NCBI GenBank assembly: GCA_016177795.1 | Contig: JACOUM010000007.1 | Coordinates: 124,001-188,000 of the forward strand | Origin: Nitrosomonadales bacterium | GTDB taxonomy: Bacteria > Pseudomonadota > Gammaproteobacteria > Burkholderiales > Gallionellaceae | DNA: 64,000 nt | Direction: 5' to 3' | In this document: positions 17,260 through 26,628 of the stretch, one piece after another | Position numbering within the stretch: the first letter of the stretch is position 1 | How the letters are laid out: each line of letters starts with the position of its first letter | The notes under the pieces: model-generated | Told to the model about the DNA's origin: nothing | Database searches by the model: none | Seen by the model: the letters and a program-made list of their open reading frames with translations, nothing else | Translations under genes and position numbers: made by a program

Positions 17260-19740
17260 TTATTGCTTCTTGAATAAAGTATGTATGCGCGCCGCATTGC
17301 CGATTACCGCCAGCGAGCTGAGCGGCATGGTGATTGCCGCTACCAGCGGCGTCACCAGCGCCAGCATCGCCAACGGTACCATGATAGCGTTATAAACAAA
17401 TGACAGCCCGATATTCTGCTTGATGGTACGCAAAGTGCGGCGCGACAACAGGGTGGCCTGGCGCACCTTGTCCAGTTCATTGTGCATCAGCACGATGTCG
17501 GCGCTCTCCACCGAGACGTCGGTGCCCGAGCCGAGCGCGATGCCGACATCGGCGCGGATCAGGGCGGGCGCGTCGTTGATGCCGTCGCCCACCATGGCGA
17601 CCACCGCACCGTGCCGCTGCAACTGCCGGATCATCTGATCCTTGTCCTGCGGCAACACTTCGGCGATGACTTCCATGCCGCCCAGTTGCCGTGCGATCGC
17701 CTCGGCAACCGGCTTGCGGTCTCCGCTCAGCAGCGTCATCGCGATGCCCGCCGCGCGCAATTCGTCCACCAGTTGCCGCGCGTCACCGCGCAATTTATCC
17801 GCCAGCGCAAATACGCCCAGATGCGCATTGCCCATGGCAACATGCACGCAACTCATCGCCTGCGCTTCCAGTTCATGCGCCTGTGCCTGCAATTCCGCAT
17901 TGAGCGCGATGCCGCGCCGCATCAGCCACTCCGCACTGCCCAGCAACACGGTTTTTCCGTCTACGCTTGCTTCCACACCCAGGCCGGCTGTTGCGTGAAA
18001 TCCCGACGCGCCAATGTCACGATAATTCAACTGCTGCCGGTCCGCTTCCGCGACAATGGCTTTCGCCACGCTGTGTTCAGCGTACCGCTCCACCGCCGCC
18101 GCATTGCGCAATATGTCCTCCTTCGCCGCGCCAGGCGCGACATGCATTTGCGCGACGCTCATCTTGCCTTCTGTCAGCGTGCCGGTCTTGTCAAGCACGA
18201 AATGCGTCACCCTTGACAGGGTTTCCAGCACCAATCCGTTCTTGATCAGGATGCCGTGTTTCGCCCCCAAGCCGGAGGCCACCGCAATCGACATAGGCGT
18301 TGCCATGCCCAGCGCGCATGGGCAAGTGATGATCAGCACTGAGGTGGCCGCCATCAGCGCGATCTCGAAATCCTTGCTGTTCCAGATCAGGAAAGTCAGC
18401 GTCGCGCAGACCAGCGTGACCAGCACAAACCACGGCACGATGGTATCGGCAAGGCGCTGGATCGGCGCCTTGGAGGACTGCGCCTCCTCGACCAGGCGGA
18501 TGATCTTCGCCAGCGTCGTGTCCTGCAGCAGGGTGCGCACCTCCACCAGCAGCGCGCCGCTGGTGTTGACCGTGCCCGCAAAGACCTGTGCGCCGGCCGA
18601 TTTGCTCACCGGCGCGGATTCGCCGCTCAGCATGGATTCATCCACCGCGCTGCGCCCCTCGATCACGACGCCGTCCACCGGCACCTTGTAGCCCGGCTTG
18701 ATCAGCACTTGGTCGCCTAGTTTGACGCCGCGGATCGGTGTCATCTGTTCCTGGCCGTCGCGCATCACGATTGCGACGCGCGGCTGCAGCTCCATGAGCC
18801 GCTTGGTCGCCGAAATTGCCTGATGGCGGAACATGCCTTCCAGGTAACGGCCGATCAGGATCACGAAGATCAGGTTGGTGACGGTGTCGAAATACACTTC
18901 ACCAATTCTGCCGGCAGTCACCGTGATATACGCGGAGTAGGCGTAGGTCACGCTCAAGCCGATGGCGATCGGCAAATCCATGGTTAACTGTCCGCCGCGC
19001 AGGCCGCCGAATGCACCGCGATAGAAAGGGTAGCCCGCATAAAGCAGGGTTGGCGTGGCCAATACCAGACCGGCCCAGTGAAAGAAATCGCGGAACTCGT
19101 CCCGGCTCGCTCCGCTATACAGCGCGATGGAAATCCACAGCATGTTCATCATGGCGAAACCGGCGAAGAACAGCCGGTAGAGCATGGCGCGATTGGCTTG
19201 CTTGATCACGCCTTCGGCGCTTTCCGGATCGTAGGGCACGGCGGCATAGCCGATTCTGGCCAGCGCGCGAATCACATCGGAGAGTCTGGCGCGCCGATTG
19301 TCCCAGCGCAGGTGCAGCCGTTTGGCGGCCAGATTGACGTTGGCCGACTGCACGCCGGGAACGCGCTGCAGGCCGCGCTCGATCAGCCATACGCAAGCGG
19401 CGCAATGGATACCTTCGACGAGCAGATGAATGTCGCGCACGTCGCCGGAGCAGGTCACGAATTCCTGCTGCACTTCGTCAAGATCGTAGATTTCGATGTC
19501 CCTGGGCGGCTCCGGCGGCGGGCCGAGCAGAGTGCCTTCCGGGGTACGCTGGTAATAGCCCTGCAATCCGGCTTCAAAGATGGCGCTGCATACCGACTGG
19601 CAGCCGAAACAGCAGAACCGCCGCTCCGCACCGTCAAGCCACGCGCGATAATCCGCCCCGGGAGCGACAGGCAAACCGCAGTGAAAACAATGGCCGGGAG
19701 TGTGATCGCGATGCTGAGTCATCAATACCGGTGAATTCAA
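17260..19740 (-). CDS. ccoI: Copper-transporting P-type ATPase CcoI (FixI)
   Basis: P1B-type ATPase that exports copper for assembly of the cbb3 oxidase. 826 residues. N-terminal Cys-rich region CFHCGLPV and CCFGCQSVC typical of CcoI, then a heavy-metal-associated domain with GIHCAACVWLIE (about residue 110). Membrane CPC motif in TCPCALGMATP, phosphorylation site DKTGTLTEG, and hinge GDGINDAPAL near the C-terminus. The start at ATG 19740 overlaps the ccoH stop by 4 bases, so translation is coupled; another ATG at 19722 is possible. The CPC plus the Cys-rich leader distinguish it from housekeeping CopA. Confidence 0.96.
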   Translation of the reverse strand: MNSPVLMTQHRDHTPGHCFHCGLPVAPGADYRAWLDGAERRFCCFGCQSVCSAIFEAGLQGYYQRTPEGTLLGPPPEPPRDIEIYDLDEVQQEFVTCSGDVRDIHLLVEGIHCAACVWLIERGLQRVPGVQSANVNLAAKRLHLRWDNRRARLSDVIRALARIGYAAVPYDPESAEGVIKQANRAMLYRLFFAGFAMMNMLWISIALYSGASRDEFRDFFHWAGLVLATPTLLYAGYPFYRGAFGGLRGGQLTMDLPIAIGLSVTYAYSAYITVTAGRIGEVYFDTVTNLIFVILIGRYLEGMFRHQAISATKRLMELQPRVAIVMRDGQEQMTPIRGVKLGDQVLIKPGYKVPVDGVVIEGRSAVDESMLSGESAPVSKSAGAQVFAGTVNTSGALLVEVRTLLQDTTLAKIIRLVEEAQSSKAPIQRLADTIVPWFVLVTLVCATLTFLIWNSKDFEIALMAATSVLIITCPCALGMATPMSIAVASGLGAKHGILIKNGLVLETLSRVTHFVLDKTGTLTEGKMSVAQMHVAPGAAKEDILRNAAAVERYAEHSVAKAIVAEADRQQLNYRDIGASGFHATAGLGVEASVDGKTVLLGSAEWLMRRGIALNAELQAQAHELEAQAMSCVHVAMGNAHLGVFALADKLRGDARQLVDELRAAGIAMTLLSGDRKPVAEAIARQLGGMEVIAEVLPQDKDQMIRQLQRHGAVVAMVGDGINDAPALIRADVGIALGSGTDVSVESADIVLMHNELDKVRQATLLSRRTLRTIKQNIGLSFVYNAIMVPLAMLALVTPLVAAITMPLSSLAVIGNAARIHTLFKKQ

Positions 19741-20246
19741 GTGGGCAGCGCAACCGAAAACCTGTCGGTATTGACCTCAAACACGTCTTCTCCGCGCTTG
19801 ATGCGGATGCGCAGCTCCCAGTATCCCTTGAGCGGAAAGCTGATATAGCCCTGATAATTTCCCGGCGACACTTCCCTGAAAGCGGTGGCGAAGTCCTTGC
19901 CCGCATCGGATGGGCGATAGGCCTCCACTTCCATTGCTCCACTAACCGGCTCACCCTCACGATCTGCCACGCTGATTTCATAGGTAGCCGGTGAATTCAT
20001 CGTGATGCCTCTGGGCTGTCTGATGGTTATTCTCCAGGCAAGCGCCTTATGTGACCTGAGGTCACCCAGCACGGCCGCGTCGGATTTGCGATCCCTGGTG
20101 CTGTATTCCCGGTCCACCAGAGATGAGCGCTGGTGCGTGGCAAGCCAGATGAATGCGCCATTAACGCCCAGCACCACAACGATCGCCGCCAGCATTCCGA
20201 GGAACCACGGGTTGCGTAAGCCACTTTTATTATCCTGTGAAATCAT
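19737..20246 (-). CDS. ccoH: cbb3 oxidase assembly protein CcoH (FixH)
   Basis: Membrane-anchored assembly factor for the cbb3 oxidase. Start at ATG 20246 (MISQDNKSGLRNPWFL) is preferred because GGAG lies 7 bases upstream; an ATG 6 bases earlier is too close to that site. 169 residues: one helix (about 14-34, FLGMLAAIVVVLGVNGAFIW) and a periplasmic FixH domain with YEISVADREGEPVSGAMEVEAYRPSD and GYISFPLKGYWELRIRIKRGEDVFEV. Lies between ccoG and ccoI as in most cco clusters. Confidence 0.92.
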   Translation of the reverse strand: MISQDNKSGLRNPWFLGMLAAIVVVLGVNGAFIWLATHQRSSLVDREYSTRDRKSDAAVLGDLRSHKALAWRITIRQPRGITMNSPATYEISVADREGEPVSGAMEVEAYRPSDAGKDFATAFREVSPGNYQGYISFPLKGYWELRIRIKRGEDVFEVNTDRFSVALPT

Positions 20247-20285
20247 TTTCATGCTCCATTGCCAAATTGCTCTGCCGCTTGCTCA

Positions 20286-21716
20286 TCAGGGCTTTGGCCC
20301 GTTGAATCTGGTCTTGTATTCGGCAGCGACAAGCGGGTCATCGGTACTCTGAATGCGGAACTCGATCGGTGTCACTTCCTGCCTGATGTTCTCGCCCGGT
20401 GCCTTGACGAAAACAGTAAACGAAGTGCCGCGGCTGTGACGTGCCAGCAACGGCTTCTCAGCGCCGATGATGACCTGGTCTTTCACCCCTCCTTCGGCGG
20501 TGACCGCCACATAGAAATCCTTATCGGTCTTGTTCACCACTTTGAATTCATACTTATTGCGAATCGAGCCATCGCTCAACCTGACAAACAGGGGCTGGCG
20601 CTCCGGTATGACTTTCAGCGTCACGGAACCGAGATGCGTCAGGCCATAAATGATTCCACCCAGGGCGAGCAGAATAATACCGATGTACACCAGCGTACGC
20701 GGATGCTGGTACATTTTCTTGACGGGTTTTCCCTCCAGTTCGTCCAGAGAAGCGTAGCGTATCAACCCGCGCGGCTTCCCTACCTTGTCCATGATGGAAT
20801 CGCAGGCATCCAGGCACAGGCCGCAGGTAATGCATCCCAATTGCTGCCCATCGCGGATATCCACGCCAGTCGGGCATACCTGCACGCACTGGAAGCAATC
20901 GATGCAATCGCCTTGCGCCCCCCCCCCTTCGTCCACTTTGCGGTGCAGCTTGCCGCGCGGCTCGCCGCGCCGGTAATCATAGGCTGGCAATATCGTTTGC
21001 GAATCGGTCATGACGCCCTGAATACGCGCATAGGGACACATCCACATGCATACCTGTTCGCGCAACAGCCCGGCCAGAATATAAGTGCCTAAAAAAAACG
21101 CGATCAGCGTTACCCAGCCGACCAGCGGCAATTGAAGCTGCAACAATTTGCCCCAGTAATCGTATGCGTCCACAAACCAGATGGAAAAACTGATGCCGGT
21201 GAGCAGTGAAATTGCCATCCAGATGAAATGCTTGACGGCCTTCTTGCCAATCTTTTCCATGCCCCACGGGGCAGCATCCAGTCTGCGCCGGGCTGGGGGA
21301 TTTCCTTCGATTTTGTCCTCTATCCAGACGAACCAGTCGGTCCATGCGGTCTGGAAACAGAAATAGCCGCACCATACCCGCGACGCCACCGAAGTCACCG
21401 CAAACAGAGTCATCGCCAGCAATAGCAGCAGCAGCGACAACATCCAGATATCCTGCGGCAGCACCGTCAAATTGAAAAAGTGAAACTGGCGATGCTCGAT
21501 ATCAAACAGAATGGCCTGCTTGCCGTTCCAGCGCAGATAGGGAACAAGGAAGAACAGCAGCCAGAGCGACTGTGTGTAGTTCTTTATGGTGCGGAAGAAA
21601 CCGGGCATGCGTTTGGCGTGTATGGTCTTGTCGCCTTTGTTCACATTCCAATGCTCGAACTCCCGGTAAATTCCGGTAATCGAGCCGGTTTCTTTCTGCT
21701 CTGATTCTTCGTTCAC
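20286..21716 (-). CDS. ccoG: Cytochrome oxidase accessory protein CcoG (FixG)
   Basis: Polyferredoxin-type membrane protein that reduces copper for cbb3 oxidase assembly. 476 residues, GTG start at 21716 behind an AGGAG site. Several membrane helices in the first 260 residues (LWLLFFLVPYLRW, LSLLLLLLAMTLFAVT), a Cys motif in CMWMCPYARIQ, then two [4Fe-4S] motifs: CIDCFQCVQVCPTG and CITCGLCLDACD (about 267-308). A periplasmic Ig-like C-terminal domain follows (VIPERQPLFVRLSDGSIRNKYEFKVVNKT). It lies 247 bases after ccoP, beyond the terminator. Confidence 0.95.
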   Translation of the reverse strand: MNEESEQKETGSITGIYREFEHWNVNKGDKTIHAKRMPGFFRTIKNYTQSLWLLFFLVPYLRWNGKQAILFDIEHRQFHFFNLTVLPQDIWMLSLLLLLLAMTLFAVTSVASRVWCGYFCFQTAWTDWFVWIEDKIEGNPPARRRLDAAPWGMEKIGKKAVKHFIWMAISLLTGISFSIWFVDAYDYWGKLLQLQLPLVGWVTLIAFFLGTYILAGLLREQVCMWMCPYARIQGVMTDSQTILPAYDYRRGEPRGKLHRKVDEGGGAQGDCIDCFQCVQVCPTGVDIRDGQQLGCITCGLCLDACDSIMDKVGKPRGLIRYASLDELEGKPVKKMYQHPRTLVYIGIILLALGGIIYGLTHLGSVTLKVIPERQPLFVRLSDGSIRNKYEFKVVNKTDKDFYVAVTAEGGVKDQVIIGAEKPLLARHSRGTSFTVFVKAPGENIRQEVTPIEFRIQSTDDPLVAAEYKTRFNGPKP

Positions 21717-21840
21717 GTTTCCGCTCCTGACTGGCCCGGTTGGATATATGGGGTTACTTCATTGCAAAATCAACATACGGATATTGTAGCTACTATTGAG
21801 AACGCTCCGGCGCATAAACAGAAAGTCGCCTTTCAGGATA

Positions 21841-21870
21841 AAAAAAGGAGGAGATTTGACTCTCCTCCTT
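21841..21870 (-). terminator. Rho-independent terminator after ccoP
   Basis: Perfect 10-bp stem AAGGAGGAGA/TCTCCTCCTT with loop GTCAAA on the minus strand, running into six T. It lies about 94 bases after the ccoP stop and should separate ccoNOQP from ccoGHIS. Confidence 0.9.
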
Positions 21871-21963
21871 GTTTGCGTGGGTACGGAATTTACCTGACGT
21901 TGTCGCCTTTGATTGCGATCCGGCAAATTCCACCCTGGCTTAAATATGCCCGGTAAGGATTGG

Positions 21964-22878
21964 CTAATTTTCCGCTTCGGGAGCCGGCGCCATGGTAGCA
22001 GCTTCTGCCGGCGCGTCAGCCTCCCCACCGCCAAACTCATATACGTACACTGCCAGTTTCTTGATTTCGGCATCGCTCAACTTGCCGGCCTCCTTGAAAT
22101 TGGGCATCACTGCCACATGTGCTTGCGGATCACCGGAATTTACGCCGTACCTAATCGTATCCGCGATACCTTTGACGGAGCCGTCAAAGCGCCATATCTT
22201 GTCGGTCAGGTTAGCCGAACCCATCACATGCATACCCTTGCCATCCTCGCCGTGACAAACCGAGCATCCCTTCTCCACAAATAATGGGGTGGAATTGGGC
22301 TGACTGCTCGCTATAGCATTCGCCAACGTATCAATTTCGGCAGCGGACAGTATTTCTTTGTGCGCCGTCATCATGCCTTGGCGTCCGCCTACGATGGATG
22401 TGTGAATGTCGTCAATTCTGCCACCGAACAGCCAGTCATCATCATTCAGGATAGGCGCAAACAGGCCCTGCTTGTCGTGCGTGCCAATGCCGTTCTGGCC
22501 GTGGCAGGCCGCGCAGTTATCGCCGAACAGCACCTTGCCGGAGCGTCTCACATACTCGCTCAGTTCGTCATCGGCCAGAATGGCCGCCGGCGTCATGTCC
22601 TTGAGCCTGGCTTCAAACTTGCCGCGTAGTGCATCCACCTCATCCTTGTCGGCCTCCATTTCCTTGATTGCAGTCCATCCGCCCAGCCCCCTGAAATGGT
22701 CGCCCAGCGTGGAAATCGGGAAAGATGGGTAGTACAGAAAGTACACCACGCAAAACAACGCGCTGGCAGTCAGCCCCAGCATCCACCATCTTGGGGGCTG
22801 GTTGGTCAGGTCTGCCAAATCATCATCCCATACGTGGCCGGTGGTCGGCATATCCGATACATCGTGCTTGTCAGTCAT
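21964..22878 (-). CDS. ccoP: cbb3-type cytochrome c oxidase subunit III CcoP
   Basis: Dihaem cytochrome c subunit that delivers electrons to the oxidase core. Start at ATG 22878 (MTDKHDVSDMPTTGHVWDDDL), with GGGAG 8 bases upstream; 304 residues. N-terminal 'HVWDDDLADLTNQPPRWW' motif and one membrane helix (about 30-50) are typical. Two haem c sites: CAACHG (about 140) and CSVCHG (about 220), with likely Met ligands in GMMTAHKEIL and VAVMPNF. The C-terminal 20 residues are Ala/Glu-rich. Overlaps ccoQ by 8 bases. Confidence 0.96.
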   Translation of the reverse strand: MTDKHDVSDMPTTGHVWDDDLADLTNQPPRWWMLGLTASALFCVVYFLYYPSFPISTLGDHFRGLGGWTAIKEMEADKDEVDALRGKFEARLKDMTPAAILADDELSEYVRRSGKVLFGDNCAACHGQNGIGTHDKQGLFAPILNDDDWLFGGRIDDIHTSIVGGRQGMMTAHKEILSAAEIDTLANAIASSQPNSTPLFVEKGCSVCHGEDGKGMHVMGSANLTDKIWRFDGSVKGIADTIRYGVNSGDPQAHVAVMPNFKEAGKLSDAEIKKLAVYVYEFGGGEADAPAEAATMAPAPEAEN

Positions 22879-23083
22879 TTTTTTCTCCCATATCGATAGG
22901 GTCTTCATCATCCAGTGCCATGCCGCGCTGAGACTCAAACGCGTCTTTATTAGCCGGACGAAATACCATGAAATAAACTACCACCATGCCGATGAAGGCT
23001 CCCAGAGTAAAAAACACACCGAGCCAATCATTCGCAGTCATGGCAGAAACGTCCATGCCCAGGTAGCCCAGCAGTTTAGTCAC
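22871..23083 (-). CDS. ccoQ: cbb3-type cytochrome oxidase subunit CcoQ
   Basis: 70-residue single-span protein (helix about 20-42, WLGVFFTLGAFIGMVVVYFMVF) with the short FRPANKDAFES cytoplasmic motif seen in CcoQ/FixQ proteins. It stabilises CcoP in the complex. Overlaps ccoO by 8 bases at its start and ccoP by 8 at its end, which is the usual tight packing of ccoNOQP. Confidence 0.93.
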   Translation of the reverse strand: MTKLLGYLGMDVSAMTANDWLGVFFTLGAFIGMVVVYFMVFRPANKDAFESQRGMALDDEDPIDMGEKND

Positions 23084-23834
23084 GATAATTCACGCCCTCG
23101 GTAAATTTGATGTGGTTGCCCAGGCTTTGCAGGTAGGCAATCACGGCATCCATCTCGGTTTTACCCCCGGCATTGGCCGCACTCTGGATATCGGCCTCGG
23201 TATAGTTGGCCGGATAGAACGGCATCGCATTCATCACCTCCATGGTCTTCTTCACCCTGGCCACATCCACCTTCCTGTCATCCAGGAAGAAATAATTTGG
23301 CATGACGGATTCGGGCACCACCTCGCGCGGATACTTCAGATGCCGGCGGTGCCACTCATCCGAATACTTGCCGCCGACGCGCGCCAAATCCGGGCCGGTG
23401 CGCTTGGAACCCCATTGGAACGGGTGGTCGTACATGGATTCTGAAGATACCGAGTAGTGGCCATAACGATCCTTCTCGTCGCGGAACGGCCGGATCATCT
23501 GCGAGTGGCACAGATAGCAGCCTTCGCGAATATAAACTTCGCGCCCCGCCAGTTCCAGCGGCTTGTAGGGGCGCACGCCGTCTCCCGGCTTCCAGTCATC
23601 CAATGACTGTCCCGTCTCGCGCTGCCAGACAACGGGAGAAATCTCCTTGCTGTCCACCTTGCCCCTGACGTCAGGCGACAAGTGGGTCATGGTGCGATCC
23701 AGATAGAACAGCGGAACGATTTCCACGATACCGCCTATCGCCACGGCGATAGCGACCAACACAAACATCAGGACGGTGCTGCGCTCAATCTTGTCCTGAA
23801 ATTTAGTCGAATAAATTTTGTCGTGATCAGACAT
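23076..23834 (-). CDS. ccoO: cbb3-type cytochrome c oxidase subunit II CcoO
   Basis: Monohaem cytochrome c subunit. 252 residues with an N-terminal membrane anchor (about 19-42, VLMFVLVAIAVAIGGIVEIVPLF) and a haem site in REGCYLCHSQMIRPF; the downstream motif DEKDRYGHYSVSSESMYDHPFQWGSKRTGPDLARVG is family-specific. The axial Met is probably in ESVMPNYFFL. Lies between ccoN (10 bases upstream) and ccoQ. Confidence 0.97.
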   Translation of the reverse strand: MSDHDKIYSTKFQDKIERSTVLMFVLVAIAVAIGGIVEIVPLFYLDRTMTHLSPDVRGKVDSKEISPVVWQRETGQSLDDWKPGDGVRPYKPLELAGREVYIREGCYLCHSQMIRPFRDEKDRYGHYSVSSESMYDHPFQWGSKRTGPDLARVGGKYSDEWHRRHLKYPREVVPESVMPNYFFLDDRKVDVARVKKTMEVMNAMPFYPANYTEADIQSAANAGGKTEMDAVIAYLQSLGNHIKFTEGVNYRD

Positions 23835-23844
23835 GTCTCACTCC

Positions 23845-25272
23845 TTATGCTTGAGCAGGAACAGCGGCGGCACCGCGCGCAGCACTTGCCTGGCGCACAG
23901 TCATCACCACGTTATATAGCATCACCAATGTACCCAAGTGGAAGATCAGCCCGCCGATGGCGCGCATCGCATAATATGGATGCATCGCGAAAACCGACTC
24001 AACGAAGGTATAGGTCAATGTGCCGTATTCATCGTAATCGCGCCACATCAAACCCTGCATGATGCCGGATACCCACATCGCCACGATGTAAACGACAGTA
24101 CCGATGGTGCTCAGCCAGAAGTGCACATTGACCAGGCTGTCGGAATACATTTCGGTGTTCCACAGCTTTTTCACCATGTGATAAAGCGCGCCGATAGCCA
24201 CCATCGCCACCCAGCCCAGCGCGCCGGAGTGCACATGTCCTATCGTCCAGTCAGTGTAGTGCGACAGCGCATTCACGGTCTTGAGGGACATCACCGGCCC
24301 TTCAAAAGTGGACATGGCGTAAAACGCCAGCGCAACCACCAGGAAGCGCAGGATGTAATCGGTACGCAGGCGATCCCAAGCGCCGGACAGGGTCATCATG
24401 CCGTTAATCGCGCCACCCCAGGACGGGATAATCATTGCCAGGGAAACTGCCGCTCCCAGCGAGCCGGTCCAGTCGGGCAAGGCAGTGTATTGCAGGTGGT
24501 GCGAACCGAGCCATACATAACCGAAAGTCAGCGCCCAGAAGTGCAACACCGACAGGCGATAGGAGAAAATCGGACGCCCTGCCTGCTTGGGCACGAAGTA
24601 ATACATGATGCCCAGAAAGCCGGCCGTCAGATAGAACCCCACCGCATTATGACCCCACCACCATTGCACCATCGCATCCTGCACGCCGGAGTAGATGGAA
24701 TAAGAGGTGGCGAGGCTGACGGGAATAGCGAGACTGTTGACTACGTGCAGATAGGTAATCATCACGATCATGCTCATGATGAACCAGTTGGACACATAGA
24801 TATGGGAGGTCTTGCGAATCGCCACTGTCATGATATGGTTCAACCCGAACGCCAGCCAGACAATGGCAATCAGGATATCGATCGGCCATTCCAGTTCGGC
24901 ATATTCCTTGCCTTGGGTAATTCCCAGCGGCAGGGTAATCACCGCCAGCACGATGACCAGATTCCAGCCCCAAAAGGTAAACCAGGCCAAACCATTACTC
25001 CACAGCCTGGTTGCACCGGTGCGCTGCACCATGTAGTAGCCGGTAGCCATCAGGGTACAGCCGCCAAATGCAAAAATTACCGCGTTGGTATGCAACGGGC
25101 GCAAACGCCCAAAGGCAATTTCAGGGATAAAGTTTAATGATGGCCACGCCAATTCTGCTGCAATCCATACACCGAGCAGCGTGCCCACCACCAGGTAAAT
25201 CACGGCCGCGATGGAAAACCATCTGACCACTTCCATGTCGTACTTCACGGGTGTTGCTTGGGCTGCATTCAT
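23845..25272 (-). CDS. ccoN: cbb3-type cytochrome c oxidase subunit I CcoN
   Basis: Catalytic haem b/haem b3-CuB subunit of the high-affinity oxidase that reduces oxygen to water at low oxygen. 475 residues, 12 predicted membrane helices. Haem and copper ligands visible as His in [48 protein letters not shown] and [17 protein letters not shown]. Ribosome-binding site GAGGAGAAGG is clear. First gene of ccoNOQP. I see no canonical FNR box in the 346 bases upstream, although an FNR gene is divergently placed not far away on either side. Confidence 0.97.
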   Translation of the reverse strand: MNAAQATPVKYDMEVVRWFSIAAVIYLVVGTLLGVWIAAELAWPSLNFIPEIAFGRLRPLHTNAVIFAFGGCTLMATGYYMVQRTGATRLWSNGLAWFTFWGWNLVIVLAVITLPLGITQGKEYAELEWPIDILIAIVWLAFGLNHIMTVAIRKTSHIYVSNWFIMSMIVMITYLHVVNSLAIPVSLATSYSIYSGVQDAMVQWWWGHNAVGFYLTAGFLGIMYYFVPKQAGRPIFSYRLSVLHFWALTFGYVWLGSHHLQYTALPDWTGSLGAAVSLAMIIPSWGGAINGMMTLSGAWDRLRTDYILRFLVVALAFYAMSTFEGPVMSLKTVNALSHYTDWTIGHVHSGALGWVAMVAIGALYHMVKKLWNTEMYSDSLVNVHFWLSTIGTVVYIVAMWVSGIMQGLMWRDYDEYGTLTYTFVESVFAMHPYYAMRAIGGLIFHLGTLVMLYNVVMTVRQASAARGAAAVPAQA

Positions 25273-25618
25273 AGTACCTTCTCCTCTTCAGTCAAAGTCC
25301 TGAATCAATCTGTCACAGGCGCGGTTCGTGCAAACCGGTTTGGCACAGAGCAATTGCCACACAATCCACCGTTGCGGATATCCGCCCCACAGATTATGCG
25401 CCAATAACTGACCACATTGTCATCATGCGCAATAAAGTTGGCTCTTTCAGATTTTCAGTCCGACTTTTGCATTTTCCATCCAGGAATCAGAAGAAACCCT
25501 GATGCGTGTCAACCTTATGGTTTGTTCGGCAACTTGCAGGAATCGTGGATTTTGGGAAAGCGCGGGGTACGCCGTGGATGCCCGCGACAAAACCTGCGGA
25601 ACAACATTTCAAAGAAAG
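25273..25618. other. Intergenic region upstream of ccoN
   Basis: 346 bases between ccoN and the second FNR-type gene, both on the minus strand. It must hold the ccoNOQP promoter. I found no canonical FNR site; the best partial candidate is TTATGCGCCAATAA at 25394-25407, which fits only half of the defined positions. No gene is credible here. Confidence 0.5.
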
Positions 25619-26401
25619 TCAGCGGGAATGCGAAACCCGCACCCGCGGCAATGCCCGCGTAACGCCGGAATAAGGCTCATGAGCGATGGAGCCCAAGCGC
25701 TCGAGATCATTCAGGGCAATACGCCTGCGCTCGCTGGCAATCAGTCCTTCTTCCTGAAAACGGGTAAGGATGCGGCAGACGGTTTCCTCGGCGAGGCCCA
25801 GATAATTGCCGATATCCCCACGCGACATGCTCAAATTGAACTGGGTGGCAGAGTAATTGCGCATGGCAAAACGCTTCGACAGGGTCAACAGAAAAGTCGC
25901 CAGCCGCTCTTCGGCATTCTTCTTTCCCAGCAACAGCATCAAATTCTGATTGTGCTTGATCTCTTTGCTCATCATCCTGAGCATTTGATAATGGACGGAG
26001 GGAATTTGCCGCGCCAACTCCTCGAAACAATTCAGCGAAATTTCACACACCGAGGTGGTTTCCAGTGCCATTGCCTCACAGTTGTAGCGTTTTTCGTCGA
26101 TGGCGCTCAGCCCGAGCAACTCGCCCGGAATATGAAAACCGGTAATTTGCAGACGGCCGTCAGCGGTTGAGATATAGGTTTTTACCGATCCGCTGCGAAT
26201 CGCATAAACACAGGTAAATTCCTCGCCAAGGCGGTAAAGGATCTGGCCACGCTTAACGATGCGCTTCCTTTTTACATAGCGGTCGAGCAGCATCGTATCG
26301 GCGCTATTCAGCCCCATTGGCAAACAAAGCTGATAGAGGCCGCAATCCTGGCAGGCTATCGCATCACACTCTGGCTTCTTTTGTACCGCTTGAAGCGCCA
26401 T
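25619..26401 (-). CDS. FNR-type transcriptional regulator with variant recognition helix
   Basis: Second CRP/FNR-family regulator in the window, 260 residues. Cluster ligands resemble FNR: CQDCGLYQLC (C-x2-C-x5-C, about 17-26) and a central Cys in TTSVCEISL, so an oxygen-sensitive iron-sulfur cluster is expected. The HTH reads SRGDIGNYLGLAEETVCRIL: the recognition motif is E-TV-C-R where FNR has E-TI-S-R, so the Ser that contacts DNA is replaced by Cys. The C-terminal 25 residues (GSIAHEPYSGVTRALPRVRVSHSR) extend past the usual end. It lies directly upstream of ccoN and may control it. Confidence 0.93.
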   Translation of the reverse strand: MALQAVQKKPECDAIACQDCGLYQLCLPMGLNSADTMLLDRYVKRKRIVKRGQILYRLGEEFTCVYAIRSGSVKTYISTADGRLQITGFHIPGELLGLSAIDEKRYNCEAMALETTSVCEISLNCFEELARQIPSVHYQMLRMMSKEIKHNQNLMLLLGKKNAEERLATFLLTLSKRFAMRNYSATQFNLSMSRGDIGNYLGLAEETVCRILTRFQEEGLIASERRRIALNDLERLGSIAHEPYSGVTRALPRVRVSHSR

Positions 26402-26628
26402 GACGTATTCGTCCGATCGTAAATTATGTTTTTTTGCGCAGAATCTTGAGACTTCAGCGCAGGACAGGCTGCATTGAGCCGCAACGGATCAAGATACCAA
26501 TTTACAGGTGCGCAGACCCATTGCAACAGCGGATCCCTCATGCTGCATCTTTTCCTCGTGCAACATGAATTATAGTCGTCATCAGACAATCCTGCTCAAC
26601 CATGCAGCTGCTGAAACAACCAATTTTG

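Noticed and set aside
25340-25356. Sigma-54-like promoter TGGCACAGAGCAATTGC upstream of ccoN
   Set aside because: The spacing between the GG and GC elements is two bases too long for a -24/-12 promoter.
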